The notes under the pieces were generated by a model. That model had not been told where the DNA came from, searched no databases, and saw only the letters and a program-made list of their open reading frames with translations. A DNA stretch of 64,000 bases from JAPOXR01 sp963664715 (GTDB lineage Bacteria; Pseudomonadota; Alphaproteobacteria; Rhodobacterales; Rhodobacteraceae). Where the stretch lies: positions 1 through 64,000 of the forward strand of contig CAXXUY010000005.1 of NCBI GenBank assembly GCA_963664715.2. Direction: 5' to 3'. A program made the translations under genes and the position numbers. Numbering within the stretch: the stretch's first letter is position 1; each line of letters begins with the position of its first letter. This document shows positions 19,301 to 27,413 of this stretch, one piece after another.

Positions 19301-20783
19301 AGGACTCAAGCTCCGAAATCCTGATGTCCCGCAGCCCAAGATCGTCGGTCAACCCGGATATCCGCAAAACCAGCTGGTCCCTGGCCGACTTCAACTCGTC
19401 GATCGCTGCCTGGCGGGCCGCCGACTCCTCGAGCGAGCCCTGCAGGTCAGACGCCGTGCTCGCCAGCGAGGACTCAAGCTCCGTAATCCTGATGTCCCGC
19501 AGCCCAAGATCGTCGGTCAACCCGGATATCCGCAAAACCAGCTGGTCCCTGGCCGATGTCAACTCGTCGATCGCTGCCTGGCGGGTCGCCGACTCCTCGA
19601 GCGAACTCTCCAGGTCAGACGCCGTGCTCGCCAGCGAGGACTCAAGCTCCGAAATCCTGATGTCCCTCAGCCCAAGATCGTCGGTCAATCCGGATATCCG
19701 CAGAACCAGCTGATCCCTGGCCGACTTCAACTCGTCGATCGCTGCCTGGCGGGCCGCCAATTCCTCGAGCGAGCCCTGCAGGTCAGACGCCGTGCTCGCC
19801 AGACTGGTCTCAAGATCCGAAATCCTGATGTCCCTCAGGCCGAGATCCTCCGTCAACCCGGATATCCGCAAAACCAGTTGGTCCCTGGCCGATGTCAACT
19901 CGTCGATCGCTGCCTGGCGGGTCGCCGACTCCTCAAGCGAACTCTCCAGGTCAGACGCCGTACTCGCCAGACTGGTCTCAAGCTCCGAAATCCTGATGTC
20001 CCTCAGCCCAAGATCGTCGGTCAATCCAGATATCCGCAGAACCAGCTGGTCCCTGGCCGATGTCAACTCGTCGATCGCTGCCTGGCGGGCCGCCAATTCC
20101 TCGAGCGAGCCCTGCAGGTCAGACGCCGTGCTCGCCAAACTGGTCTCAAGCTCCGAAATCCTGATGTCCCTCAGCCCAAGATTGTCGGTCAATCCAGATA
20201 TCCGCAGAACCAGCTGATCCCTGGCCGATGTCAACTCGTCGATCGCTGCCTGGCGGGTCGCCGACTCTTCGAGCGAACTCTCCAGATCAGACGCCGTGCT
20301 CGCCAGACTGGTCTCAAGCTCCGAAATCCTGATGTCCCTCAGCCCAAGATCCTCCGTCAACCCGGATATCTTCAGAATGAGTCGGTCCCGGTCCGAAGTC
20401 AGTTCCTCGATGAGGACCCGCCGAACCTCCGACTCTTCCATCGCGCCCGTAAGGTCAAGTGAAGTACCCTCGAGTTCGGCTTCGAGTTCCGAGATCCTGA
20501 TGTTCTTGAGTCCAAGATCCTCGGTCAACCCGGAAATCAGCAAAATCAGCCTTTCGCGTTCTACTCTGCCTACCGAGACTTCCTGGCTGAGGCTGGACAC
20601 CTGTCGGTCCAATGCATCAAGCTCTTGGGTCTGGGCCGTTATCATGCCGCTGAGTACGAAATGCACGATCGCGAACATCGTCAGGACGAAGGTGAGCACG
20701 AGCAGGAGCCCGGTCATTGCGTCCACGAAGCCGGTCCAGATGCTTGAGGTTACCCTCTGGCCTGTCCGTCTGGCGAGCGCCAA
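16368..20783 (-). CDS. Giant MotB/OmpA-like peptidoglycan-binding protein with tandem coiled-coil repeats
   Basis: A 1471-residue inner-membrane protein. Residues ~17-46 form one transmembrane helix of MotB/ExbD type, with an aspartate (D21 in WTGFVDAMTG) where such proteins carry the proton-accepting residue. Residues 83-698 are eleven tandem 56-residue repeats, and 699-~1335 a further long charged helical region. Residues ~1339-1471 are an OmpA domain (VDGHTDD, NWELSQARSL, NRRIEF) that binds peptidoglycan. The coding start lies three bases after the MotA-like gene. The pair should form a proton-driven channel tethered to the wall through a very long periplasmic rod. Family members of this gene pair in alphaproteobacteria are usually much shorter. 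Function not established. Confidence 0.85.
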   Translation of the reverse strand: MALARRTGQRVTSSIWTGFVDAMTGLLLVLTFVLTMFAIVHFVLSGMITAQTQELDALDRQVSSLSQEVSVGRVERERLILLISGLTEDLGLKNIRISELEAELEGTSLDLTGAMEESEVRRVLIEELTSDRDRLILKISGLTEDLGLRDIRISELETSLASTASDLESSLEESATRQAAIDELTSARDQLVLRISGLTDNLGLRDIRISELETSLASTASDLQGSLEELAARQAAIDELTSARDQLVLRISGLTDDLGLRDIRISELETSLASTASDLESSLEESATRQAAIDELTSARDQLVLRISGLTEDLGLRDIRISDLETSLASTASDLQGSLEELAARQAAIDELKSARDQLVLRISGLTDDLGLRDIRISELESSLASTASDLESSLEESATRQAAIDELTSARDQLVLRISGLTDDLGLRDIRITELESSLASTASDLQGSLEESAARQAAIDELKSARDQLVLRISGLTDDLGLRDIRISELESSLASTASDLQGSLEESAARQAAIDELKSARDQLVLRISGLTDDLGLRDIRISELESSLASTASDLESSLEESAARQVAIDELTSARDQLVLRISGLTDDLGLRDVRISELESSLASTASDLESSLEESATRQAAIDELTSARDQLVLRISGLTDDLGLRDIRISELETTLEGTASDLQSALEESAARQAAIDGLTLDRDLGLQQISDLQKRLAAIQDNLENALKQAEILIAQRAELRGRLDETIEANRLVTEERDQFASRLEESEIESAMLEEEVAAARTQESSYLADINSLRTALTEAEDASARNSRQIEDLLAELERVTASLANETVRADAAETGRLKALEDIAVLQESLGAVTVENESRLAAIVDFERQIAGLKEHIASLADENRDVGELYSATLEELETARQENQILLVRAEDAADDLLVLDLELEERRREAEETLTLLAAAEQARIELENSLDALRREFKQASEALSNIRTEQAAALDRQSELESTLADSQAVLDATKQERNQALETVLQLEENLAAVNEELEALRRSRDDAETRFADANRELEIGAQAIADLEALLATRDDELRTASSQLEQYGTQLAEFRLSVEQLEAEGSSRSEENLRLQRLLDEQEQTISFLSVERDRANSQLDSIRSQLESAAELRSLMEKAVAEMQQSLDRAEEMQLAALQDADRVRELRSELEQSRRDIADLEAKNREIAESLERAVQSSSNNAVMLKIAEDMLARSETGRQESESELAEEKRQVAALNLQVNDLRKRLEGLQLLLDESTARSEQQKQASEIELSALGTQLNEALAELAAEKARAFRLEEAERKRLEEQKEELEGFRSEFLGRLRTVMEGQAGVRIKGDRFVFASEVLFPLGRADLSEDGKEQITQIARLILDLADEFPESIDWVLRVDGHTDDQPIVAQRDYSDNWELSQARSLSVVRFLTTDLGFPENRLAAAGFGEHRPVNPGRTDEEKSLNRRIEFKLTEP
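18690..20537 (-). repeat. Eleven tandem 168-bp (56-codon) repeats inside the MotB-like gene
   Basis: Consecutive units begin ISGLTDDLGLRDIR and end ARDQLVLR. Each is exactly 56 residues, eight heptads. Units 2-10 are nearly identical at the DNA level; the first and last are diverged. Substitutions are shared in patches among non-adjacent units: LESSLEESATRQ alternates with LQGSLEE, and SLASTASD is common to most. This points to recent duplication and gene conversion. The plus strand through this block is also open for long stretches, an artefact of the repeat. Confidence 0.95.
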
Positions 20784-20786
20784 CGT

Positions 20787-22112
20787 TCAGGCCTCTTCGG
20801 ATTGCGTCGGGGTTCTTCTCAATCTGTTCGGCGGCTGATCCTGTTGCGGGTCATTCAGATTGCGCACCGCATCGATCAATTCGATCAGTTCAGCGCGAAG
20901 CTGTGCAACCATGTCTTGCCGAGAATCCCTGTTTTCCTCTGAAATCCGGCAGAGCATCGCATCGATGTTTCTAAGGTGCAGCCGGGCTTCGGGCAGGGCC
21001 AACTCGACCGAGACCTTGGCCAGTTCCGCTGCCATCAGCTTTTGCTGACCCGCCATTTCGTTGATCAATTGAGATGTGCTGACCCCCTCGTCGATCTGCC
21101 TCTGCTGGATTACCGTCTGGGCATCGATCCGGCCCGCCAGCCCTGCCAACGCGTTTGTCAACTCATTGATGTCGGCGACAAGTCGGCTTCTCTCGGCTTC
21201 GGACTCGCCGAGTATCCTGTGAAGTTCAGTGACGTGCTCTATCAGCCCGGCAATCGCAACGGCAGAGATCGGTAGATCTGACCCCTCGGCTTCCGTCAGT
21301 GACTGGCCAAATCCAACACTTGTGATGCCCGACAGCCACTCCTCCAGCTGCCGGTAAAACCGGTTCTGCGCCTGTCCGGCAAAAAGGTCCAGGAGGCCGA
21401 CGACCAGCGATCCCGCCAACCCTAGAAGCGACGAGGAGAATGCCGTACCCATTCCCGCCAACTGCTTTTCCAGGCCGTCCATCAGCCTGCTGAACACTTG
21501 GATGCTGTCTTCTCCTTCCGAAGGCGCGAGTGAACGGACGGTTTCAACAACGGCGGGCACCGTGATCGCCAACCCGTAAAAGGTACCGAGCAGACCAAGG
21601 AAGATCAGAAGATTCGACAGGTAGCGAGAGTTGTCGCGAGCTTCGTCCATCCGGGAAGCGACAGACTCCAGGATCGACCGCGCCGAGGTCGTCGATATCT
21701 GCTTCTTGACCCCGGCCGATCCGAGCATTCCCGCCAGAGGTGCCAGCAAACGGGGCGCCTTGGCAACTGCAGGGGAATCGTCGCTGTCGCCCTCGAGGAA
21801 ATTCTCGAACCAGATCACGGACACGACAATCTGAAGAATCTGCCAGAAACAGGCGAGGATTCCCACGAAGAACACGCCCAGGATGACCCCGTTCAGATAT
21901 CTGTTCGCCAGAAAGATCGGCTCTACGAAACCGAACGCCATGAAGGAGCCGGCCATGACCAGACCGAGCACGACAACCATGATCGTGCCCTGCTGGACAG
22001 GCATGGCGAACTGTTCCCGCACCATTTCTTCAGTGCCTCTCATCGCCGTGACCCCGCTGGCCTGCTCGTCCTTCTTGACGCACACATTAGTTTGTGGGGC
22101 CGATTCAAACAA
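20787..22112 (-). CDS. MotA/TolQ/ExbB-like proton channel protein
   Basis: Partner of the downstream MotB-like protein. The 441-residue protein has membrane helices at roughly residues 43-63 and 73-100. A second pair flanks LSNLLIFLGLLGTFYGLAITV and GLEKQLAGMGTAFSSSLLGLAGSLVVGLLDLFAG; these are the MotA/ExbB channel signatures, with the GLLGTF and GMGTAFSSSLLGL motifs. The C-terminal ~150 residues are soluble and partly coiled (AEAEGSDLP to the end). The start is uncertain: the TTG at 22112 gives the longest protein, and an ATG at 22043 is also possible. It heads an operon with the MotB-like gene and probably recD2, divergent from the SPFH gene. Not flagellar: no other motility gene is near. 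Confidence 0.85.
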   Translation of the reverse strand: MFESAPQTNVCVKKDEQASGVTAMRGTEEMVREQFAMPVQQGTIMVVVLGLVMAGSFMAFGFVEPIFLANRYLNGVILGVFFVGILACFWQILQIVVSVIWFENFLEGDSDDSPAVAKAPRLLAPLAGMLGSAGVKKQISTTSARSILESVASRMDEARDNSRYLSNLLIFLGLLGTFYGLAITVPAVVETVRSLAPSEGEDSIQVFSRLMDGLEKQLAGMGTAFSSSLLGLAGSLVVGLLDLFAGQAQNRFYRQLEEWLSGITSVGFGQSLTEAEGSDLPISAVAIAGLIEHVTELHRILGESEAERSRLVADINELTNALAGLAGRIDAQTVIQQRQIDEGVSTSQLINEMAGQQKLMAAELAKVSVELALPEARLHLRNIDAMLCRISEENRDSRQDMVAQLRAELIELIDAVRNLNDPQQDQPPNRLRRTPTQSEEA

Positions 22113-22194
22113 TATTCAACTTGTACTGGAACACTAATGTGAAGAAGTTTAGGCAGGTCTATTCAGGATTCTCTATCATCTTTGCGAGGTCTCG

Positions 22195-23154
22195 ATGGAA
22201 AGCCTAATTGCCCAGACAGGCCTGTCCGGCCCATCAATTGCAGCCGTCATTCTTGTTGTTTTTGCGGTCATTTTTGTACTCCTCATGGTCAAGTCGGTTC
22301 CACAGGGCGACAATTGGACGGTTGAGAGGTTCGGCAGGTACAGCCGCACGCAAAAACCCGGTCTCAGGGTGAACATTCCCCTGATCGAGAAGATCGGTGC
22401 GAAAATCAACATGATGGAGACAGTCCTGAACATCGGATCCCAGGACGTGATCACCCGTGACAACGCGATGATTTCGGCTGACGCGATTGCCTTCTACCAG
22501 ATCATAGAGGCAGAAAAGGCGGCCTATGAGGTACAGGATCTCGTATTGGCCCTCGAAAACCTGACCCAGACCAATATCCGCTCAGTCATCGGCGCCATGG
22601 ATCTCGATGAGTCGCTGTCCAACCGTGACCTGATCAACGCCCGCCTGCTGAATGTTATCGACGAGGCGGTCAAGCCCTGGGGAGTCAAGGTCACTAGGGT
22701 CGAAATCAAGGACCTGCTGCCTCCACCGGACATTTCGGAAGCCATGGCGCGCCAAATGAAGGCAGAGCGTGACAAGAGGGCTGAGATTCTGCAGGCCGAA
22801 GGAGAGAAACAGTCCGCCATCCTCCGTGCCGAAGGCCTGAAGGAAGCCCAGATTCTGGAAGCGGAAGGCCGCAAGCAATCTGCATTTCTTGACGCCGAGG
22901 CAAGGGAGAGGGAAGCATCGGCAGAAGCCACGGCAACCCAGCTGGTTTCCAAGTCAATCGCCGAGGGGGACATTCAGGCGGTCAACTACTTCATTGCCCA
23001 GAAGTATACCGAAGCGCTGGGACAGATCGCATCCGCTCCCAACGCCAAGACGATCATGATGCCGTTGGAAGCCAGCAGTGTGCTGGGTTCGGTTGCGGGC
23101 ATTGCGGAACTGGCCGGCAAGGCAATCGCACACGGCAGTTCTGATCGGGCCTGA
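22195..23154 (+). CDS. SPFH/Band 7 (stomatin-like) membrane protein
   Basis: One N-terminal transmembrane helix (IAAVILVVFAVIFVLLMV), then an SPFH domain (VERFGRYSRTQKPGLRVNIPLIEKIGAKINMME) and a long charged coiled coil rich in AEGEKQSAILRAEG repeats. The end is an oligomerisation tail. Stomatin-like proteins of this type (QmcA group) form membrane microdomains and cage-like oligomers. The next gene encodes an NfeD protein six bases downstream, the standard partner. The pair is divergent from the MotA-like gene, with 82 bases between the starts. Confidence 0.92.
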   Translation: MESLIAQTGLSGPSIAAVILVVFAVIFVLLMVKSVPQGDNWTVERFGRYSRTQKPGLRVNIPLIEKIGAKINMMETVLNIGSQDVITRDNAMISADAIAFYQIIEAEKAAYEVQDLVLALENLTQTNIRSVIGAMDLDESLSNRDLINARLLNVIDEAVKPWGVKVTRVEIKDLLPPPDISEAMARQMKAERDKRAEILQAEGEKQSAILRAEGLKEAQILEAEGRKQSAFLDAEAREREASAEATATQLVSKSIAEGDIQAVNYFIAQKYTEALGQIASAPNAKTIMMPLEASSVLGSVAGIAELAGKAIAHGSSDRA

Positions 23155-23160
23155 CGAACC

Positions 23161-23625
23161 ATGCTGCAGTTCCTGGAGGGCATATCGCCAATCTGGTGGT
23201 TGGTTGCGGCGCTGATCCTCGGTGCCATAGAAATGCTCTCACCGACGACATACCTACTTTGGCTTGCACTGTCCGCGTTGGCCGTCGGTGGAAGCCTGGC
23301 CCTGTTCCCCGAGCTTTCGGGCGAAGTCCAGGCAGCGTTGTTTGCCGTATTTGCAATAGCATTCACTGTCGCGGGGCGGTACTTGATCCCGCGTTTTGGC
23401 CGGGGCCGTGACAGCGCCAATTCTCTCAACGAGCCCGCAAACAGGGTTGTCGGTCAGGTCGCAGAGGTCATTTCCTTTGAACATGGTGAAGGAAGGATTA
23501 TGGTCAATGGCGTTCGATGGCATGCCCGCAGCAGGTCAGTGCAGGACCTTGAACCGGGTATGTCAGTCAGGATCGTTGCTGCCGAGGGAGCCACACTGCT
23601 TATCGAGCGGCTGGAGGATCACTGA
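23161..23625 (+). CDS. NfeD-family membrane protein
   Basis: A short NfeD protein (154 residues) with transmembrane segments in the first ~75 residues (IWWLVAALILGAIEML and ALFAVFAIAFTVAGRYLI) and a C-terminal OB-fold domain (VGQVAEVISFEHGEGRIMVNGVRWHARS). It lacks the ClpP-like protease of long NfeD forms. Immediately downstream of the stomatin-like gene, with which it is expected to act at the membrane. Its last 26 bases overlap the convergent chaC gene. Confidence 0.9.
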   Translation: MLQFLEGISPIWWLVAALILGAIEMLSPTTYLLWLALSALAVGGSLALFPELSGEVQAALFAVFAIAFTVAGRYLIPRFGRGRDSANSLNEPANRVVGQVAEVISFEHGEGRIMVNGVRWHARSRSVQDLEPGMSVRIVAAEGATLLIERLEDH

Positions 23626-24151
23626 TTTCACTGACCAGCCGTTCAACCTCCAACAGGCCCGGGTCTGAAATTCCCAGTTCATCGAACCTGCGCACGGTCT
23701 GCCGCAGGTAATCCCGGTTGTCACCGCTTATGCCCCGCGCCCCGGAAATGATCTTCGCCTGTGCAACCGGTGGCAGGCCGCCGCAGTACTGACGGTGATG
23801 CTGATCGACGACATAGGCGATGGCCTCGCTTTTCCCGCCGCCGCGCAGTTCAACCTCCACGATTTCTTCCCTGTAGGCCGATGTCACGAGTTCGCGTTCC
23901 CTGATTTTGGCAAGCACGCGATCATAGTCGTCCCTTGCCGCCCACAAGACGATTCCCTCGCAGATATCGTTGGTGCTGTGATCAAGCGCCAGCACGAGTC
24001 CCGGATCCTGCAGAGTACCCCGATGGTGGACGGAATACATGCAGAAGGACCTGCGAAAGCCCTTCAGCCTGCCATGACTCGTCCTTACGGGTTCAAATCC
24101 TGGCTTCCACAGCAGGGATCCATATCCGAAAAACGGAAGGCTTCGATTCAT
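23600..24151 (-). CDS. ChaC-like gamma-glutamylcyclotransferase
   Basis: Degrades glutathione to 5-oxoproline and Cys-Gly. The ChaC signature FGYGSLLWKPGF begins the 183-residue protein, and the catalytic glutamate is expected in RERELVTSAYREEIVEV. The GLPPVAQAKIISGARGISGDNRDYL segment is typical of the family. It overlaps the 3' end of the NfeD gene by 26 bases tail to tail. The cluster chaC, DUF2125, tyrA is seen in other alphaproteobacteria, so the context is ordinary. Confidence 0.9.
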   Translation of the reverse strand: MNRSLPFFGYGSLLWKPGFEPVRTSHGRLKGFRRSFCMYSVHHRGTLQDPGLVLALDHSTNDICEGIVLWAARDDYDRVLAKIRERELVTSAYREEIVEVELRGGGKSEAIAYVVDQHHRQYCGGLPPVAQAKIISGARGISGDNRDYLRQTVRRFDELGISDPGLLEVERLVSEISDPPAAR

Positions 24152-24215
24152 TTCGTGGCCGAACTTACGCTACCCGGCTGTTGATCTGCCGGTCGGTGGG
24201 CAATACAGACAAGCG

Positions 24216-25193
24216 ATGTTACGGGCAATCACCGCGCTCATCCTTGCAGCATGCACGATCTGGTCTGTCTACTGGTTCATTGGCCAGAGAAGTTACCGTG
24301 ATTCGCTATTGGCCCTGGCGCAGGTCATGCGGGATTCTGACCTAGAGGTCGGGTTTTCCGACCTGCGTGTCCGGGGCTACCCAAACAGGTTCGATGCGAC
24401 GTTCTATGACCTCGCCATCTCGGATCCTGTCGCGGAAATCGGCTGGCGGGCGCCGTTTTTCCAGTTGCTAGTGCTCAGCTACGCGACCGATCACGTCATT
24501 GCAGTCTGGCCGGAGACTCAGACGCTCGACTTGTCGGGCCGAAGTCACACGGTACGTTCGAACGGGCTGAAGGCCAGTTTCGAAACCAGCGGAAACGATT
24601 CCGAAATCCAGCAGATCGTTGTGGAATCCGAACGGATTTCGATGGCAGGTTTGCCGTTTGCGGTGGCTTCGCTCTTGTTCGCCGTTCGACAGAATGCGGG
24701 GACAGAGCATACCTATGATTTTTCGCTCAGCGCCAGCCTACCTGAAGCGCCGGAGAACGAGACAGTCGAATTGCTTCTTGAAACACCGCGCGGGGCTGGC
24801 AGCATCAATGCGATTGCAAGCCTGGAACTCGACCGTGCAATGGGTGCCGCCACATGCGCCGGCGAGGCAGGAAGCGTCGTCGGACTCACGGTTTCGGATG
24901 TCAGCCTGTCTTGGCCAACACTCTCAATCAGCAGCGAGGCAGAACTTGCCTTCGACACGGACGGCCTTGCCTCCGGCAGCATTTCCCTCAGCATCAGCGA
25001 TTTGAATGCCTTGTTTGCACTGCTTGAACAGTTTCCGCTGCCCGGCGACTTGACGAGTGTCAGCGATTCACCGTTGATGAAATTGACTGAGAACGTCTCA
25101 TTCCAGTTCAGAGTAGGCGATGGAGTGGTCAGATTTCTTGGAATTGAGGTTGCGACACTTCCACCCTTTCACCTGTGTTCGCAGGCCAGTTGA
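24216..25193 (+). CDS. DUF2125 protein, probably exported
   Basis: A 325-residue protein with an N-terminal signal or anchor helix (ITALILAACTIWSVYWFI). It is followed by a beta-rich domain containing VGFSDLRVRGYPNRFDATFYDLAISDP, which is the recognisable DUF2125 core. It should face the periplasm. Function unknown. It is divergent from chaC and convergent with tyrA, with only five bases between the two stops. Confidence 0.85.
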   Translation: MLRAITALILAACTIWSVYWFIGQRSYRDSLLALAQVMRDSDLEVGFSDLRVRGYPNRFDATFYDLAISDPVAEIGWRAPFFQLLVLSYATDHVIAVWPETQTLDLSGRSHTVRSNGLKASFETSGNDSEIQQIVVESERISMAGLPFAVASLLFAVRQNAGTEHTYDFSLSASLPEAPENETVELLLETPRGAGSINAIASLELDRAMGAATCAGEAGSVVGLTVSDVSLSWPTLSISSEAELAFDTDGLASGSISLSISDLNALFALLEQFPLPGDLTSVSDSPLMKLTENVSFQFRVGDGVVRFLGIEVATLPPFHLCSQAS

Positions 25194-25198
25194 CGAAC

Positions 25199-26116
25199 CT
25201 ACTCATCTTCATCCTTGTGCCTGCCGAAATCGGACAGCGCAGTGTCCTGTCCCGCTTCGATGATACCGCGCCGGATTTCCCTGGTTTCCCGGAAGTACTT
25301 GTGGAGCACGTCGCCCTGTTCGGTTCGTATCGCCCTCTGAAGGGCAAACAACTCCTCAGTGAAACGGCCAAGAATCTCCAGGGTTGCCTGCTTGTTGTTG
25401 AGAAACACGTCCCGCCACATCGTCGGGTCCGACGCGGCAATGCGGGTGAAATCCCTGAATCCCGCGGCCGAATACTTGATGACCTCTGTGTTTGTTACCC
25501 TTCGAAGATGGTCCGCAACCCCCACCATGGAGTAGGCAATCAGGTGGGGCGCATGCGAAGTGACTGCAAGCACGAGGTCGTGATGAGACGGATCCATGAA
25601 TTCAACATGTGATCCCATCTCCTTCCAGAAGCTTGTCAACCTGTCGATTGCGTCCGGATCCGCCTCGGGTTGCGGCGTCAGGATACACCAGCGGTTCTCA
25701 AACAGCGTTGCGAAACCGGATAGCGGGCCCGAATGCTCCGTGCCGGCGATCGGGTGCGCTGGAATGAAGTGAACTCCTTCGGGTACCAAGGGTGTAACGG
25801 TTTCAACGACACGCGCCTTTACCGAGCCAACATCGCTCAGTGTCGCTCCCTTCTTCAGTTCGGGCGCAATGCGCTCGACAATCTCTCCAAACGAACCGAT
25901 CGGGGTACACAGAATGACAAGATCGGCACCGTCGGCTGCTTCTTCCGGTGTCGCAAACATCTCGTCGGCAAGACCGTGCTTCAGTGCAAGATCGTGCGTG
26001 GCAGACGTCCTGGCGTTGCCGACGATCTCTACAGCGAGGCCATGCTTCCTCGCAGCCAGCGAAATGGACGAGGCAATGAGACCCATTCCAATCAGCGCGA
26101 TTCGCCTGTAGATCAT
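25199..26116 (-). CDS. tyrA: Prephenate/arogenate dehydrogenase
   Basis: Oxidative decarboxylation in tyrosine synthesis. The Rossmann loop is GMGLIASSISLAARKHG, where most relatives have GxGLIGGS; the glycine pattern needed for NAD(P) is kept in part. DVGSVKARV, HFIPAHPIAGTEHSG and VTSHAPHLIAYSM are the active-site segments with the conserved histidines. The start is the ATG at 26116, which overlaps the hisC stop by four bases (ATGA), so the two are translationally coupled. The TTG at 26122 is discarded. 305 residues, full length. Confidence 0.92.
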   Translation of the reverse strand: MIYRRIALIGMGLIASSISLAARKHGLAVEIVGNARTSATHDLALKHGLADEMFATPEEAADGADLVILCTPIGSFGEIVERIAPELKKGATLSDVGSVKARVVETVTPLVPEGVHFIPAHPIAGTEHSGPLSGFATLFENRWCILTPQPEADPDAIDRLTSFWKEMGSHVEFMDPSHHDLVLAVTSHAPHLIAYSMVGVADHLRRVTNTEVIKYSAAGFRDFTRIAASDPTMWRDVFLNNKQATLEILGRFTEELFALQRAIRTEQGDVLHKYFRETREIRRGIIEAGQDTALSDFGRHKDEDE

Positions 26117-27210
26117 CGGCAATCAACCCGTTGCTTCTTGAACTCGGCGACCACGCTGCAGACTGCCTCGCAGGATTTGGTATCTCCGATGGTTATTCTC
26201 AGGCAGTGTGGCAGTTTGTAGGCGTCGGTTCGGCGAACGATTATGCCGGCAGCGCGAAGACTTGCGTCGCAGTCCGCTGCCTCGCCGGCACTGGCAAATC
26301 TCGCTAGGATGAAATTCGCGTGGGACTCGTCGGATGGCACACCGGCCTGGGCGAGCCAGGAGGCCAGGAACCTGCGCATCGAGGAATTGTGATCGAGACT
26401 GCGCTGGATGTGAACGTCATCTCGCATGGCCGCTGTCGCTGCCGCCTGGGCAGGACCACCCACATTGAATGGTCCCCTGATCCTGTTGAGTAGGTCAATG
26501 ACGGGGCGCGGACCATAGCCGTAACCGACCCTCAACGACGCCAGGCCGTGAATCTTCGAAAAGGTGCGGGTCATGACAATGTTCCGCCGGCTTTCAGCCA
26601 ATGACGCACCGCCATCATAATCATCGGCGTATTCCGCATAGGCGCTGTCAATAACCAACAACGCTCCCTCCGGCAGTCCATCCGCAAGCCGCGCGATCTC
26701 CGAATGTCCAATCATCGTTCCGGTCGGATTGTTCGGATTGGCAATGAAGACGAGCCGCGTTTTCTCCGAGACACGCTCCAGGATCTTTCCGACGTCTACC
26801 CGGCGATCCGTCTCGTCGACTTCAACCGGTTCAGCACCGACTGATCGGGCAAATATGGGATACATCAGAAACCCGTGCCGGGTGTGTATGACTTCCGATC
26901 CCCTTCCGGCAAACCCCTTGCAGAGCATTCCCAGCACCTCGTCTGATCCGGCGCCGCAGACAATTCGGTCGGGATCCAATCCGTGCACGTCCGCGATTGC
27001 CGCCCGCAACTCCGCATGATCCTGCGAAGGGTAACGTTCAATCGAATTCAGAGACTGCGCAAGTGCAGTTCGGGCGAGTGTCCCCGCACCAAACGGATTC
27101 TCATTTGAACTGAGTTTCACGGCGTCGGACTGGCCTTCGATCCGGTCGTCACCTGCTTCGTAAATGCCGATGTCTTCCGGACGGGTGACGGCGAAGGGAA
27201 TCTCGTTCAT
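26113..27210 (-). CDS. hisC: Histidinol-phosphate aminotransferase
   Basis: PLP-dependent class I/II aminotransferase of histidine synthesis; in alphaproteobacteria the tyrA-linked copy also serves phenylalanine and tyrosine transamination. Key segments in order are KLSSNENPFG, CGAGSDEVLGMLC, FIANPNNPTGTM, the PLP-lysine motif TFSKIHGLASLRVGYG, and the C-terminal RRTDAYKLPHCLRITIG with the substrate arginine. 365 residues, complete. It is coupled to tyrA by a 4-base overlap. Confidence 0.93.
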   Translation of the reverse strand: MNEIPFAVTRPEDIGIYEAGDDRIEGQSDAVKLSSNENPFGAGTLARTALAQSLNSIERYPSQDHAELRAAIADVHGLDPDRIVCGAGSDEVLGMLCKGFAGRGSEVIHTRHGFLMYPIFARSVGAEPVEVDETDRRVDVGKILERVSEKTRLVFIANPNNPTGTMIGHSEIARLADGLPEGALLVIDSAYAEYADDYDGGASLAESRRNIVMTRTFSKIHGLASLRVGYGYGPRPVIDLLNRIRGPFNVGGPAQAAATAAMRDDVHIQRSLDHNSSMRRFLASWLAQAGVPSDESHANFILARFASAGEAADCDASLRAAGIIVRRTDAYKLPHCLRITIGDTKSCEAVCSVVAEFKKQRVDCR

Positions 27211-27413
27211 GGGCTGTTCCTCGGAGGACGATCCTCATAGACGTCCCTCCCCATATAGGCAACCTCGGTGCCCCGGCACGGGACCGTAACCTCTCTTGCC
27301 GGGCTGGTGCCGCGCCCTGCTGATTCCGGCGAGTAGAAGTTGCACATCTGTTCGACCGAACCGATGCACCATTCGATCGATTGCCGAAACGGCCCGCCCG
27401 CGGATCCGCCGGG

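Noticed and set aside
18534..20462. Long 642-codon open frame on the plus strand
   Set aside because: It runs antisense through the tandem repeats and repeats with the same period; it is a shadow of the MotB-like gene.
16368..22112. Zorya anti-phage system (ZorA/ZorB)
   Set aside because: The long tail is on the MotB-like protein, not on the MotA-like one, no ZorC, ZorD or ZorE is adjacent, and the neighbours are housekeeping genes.
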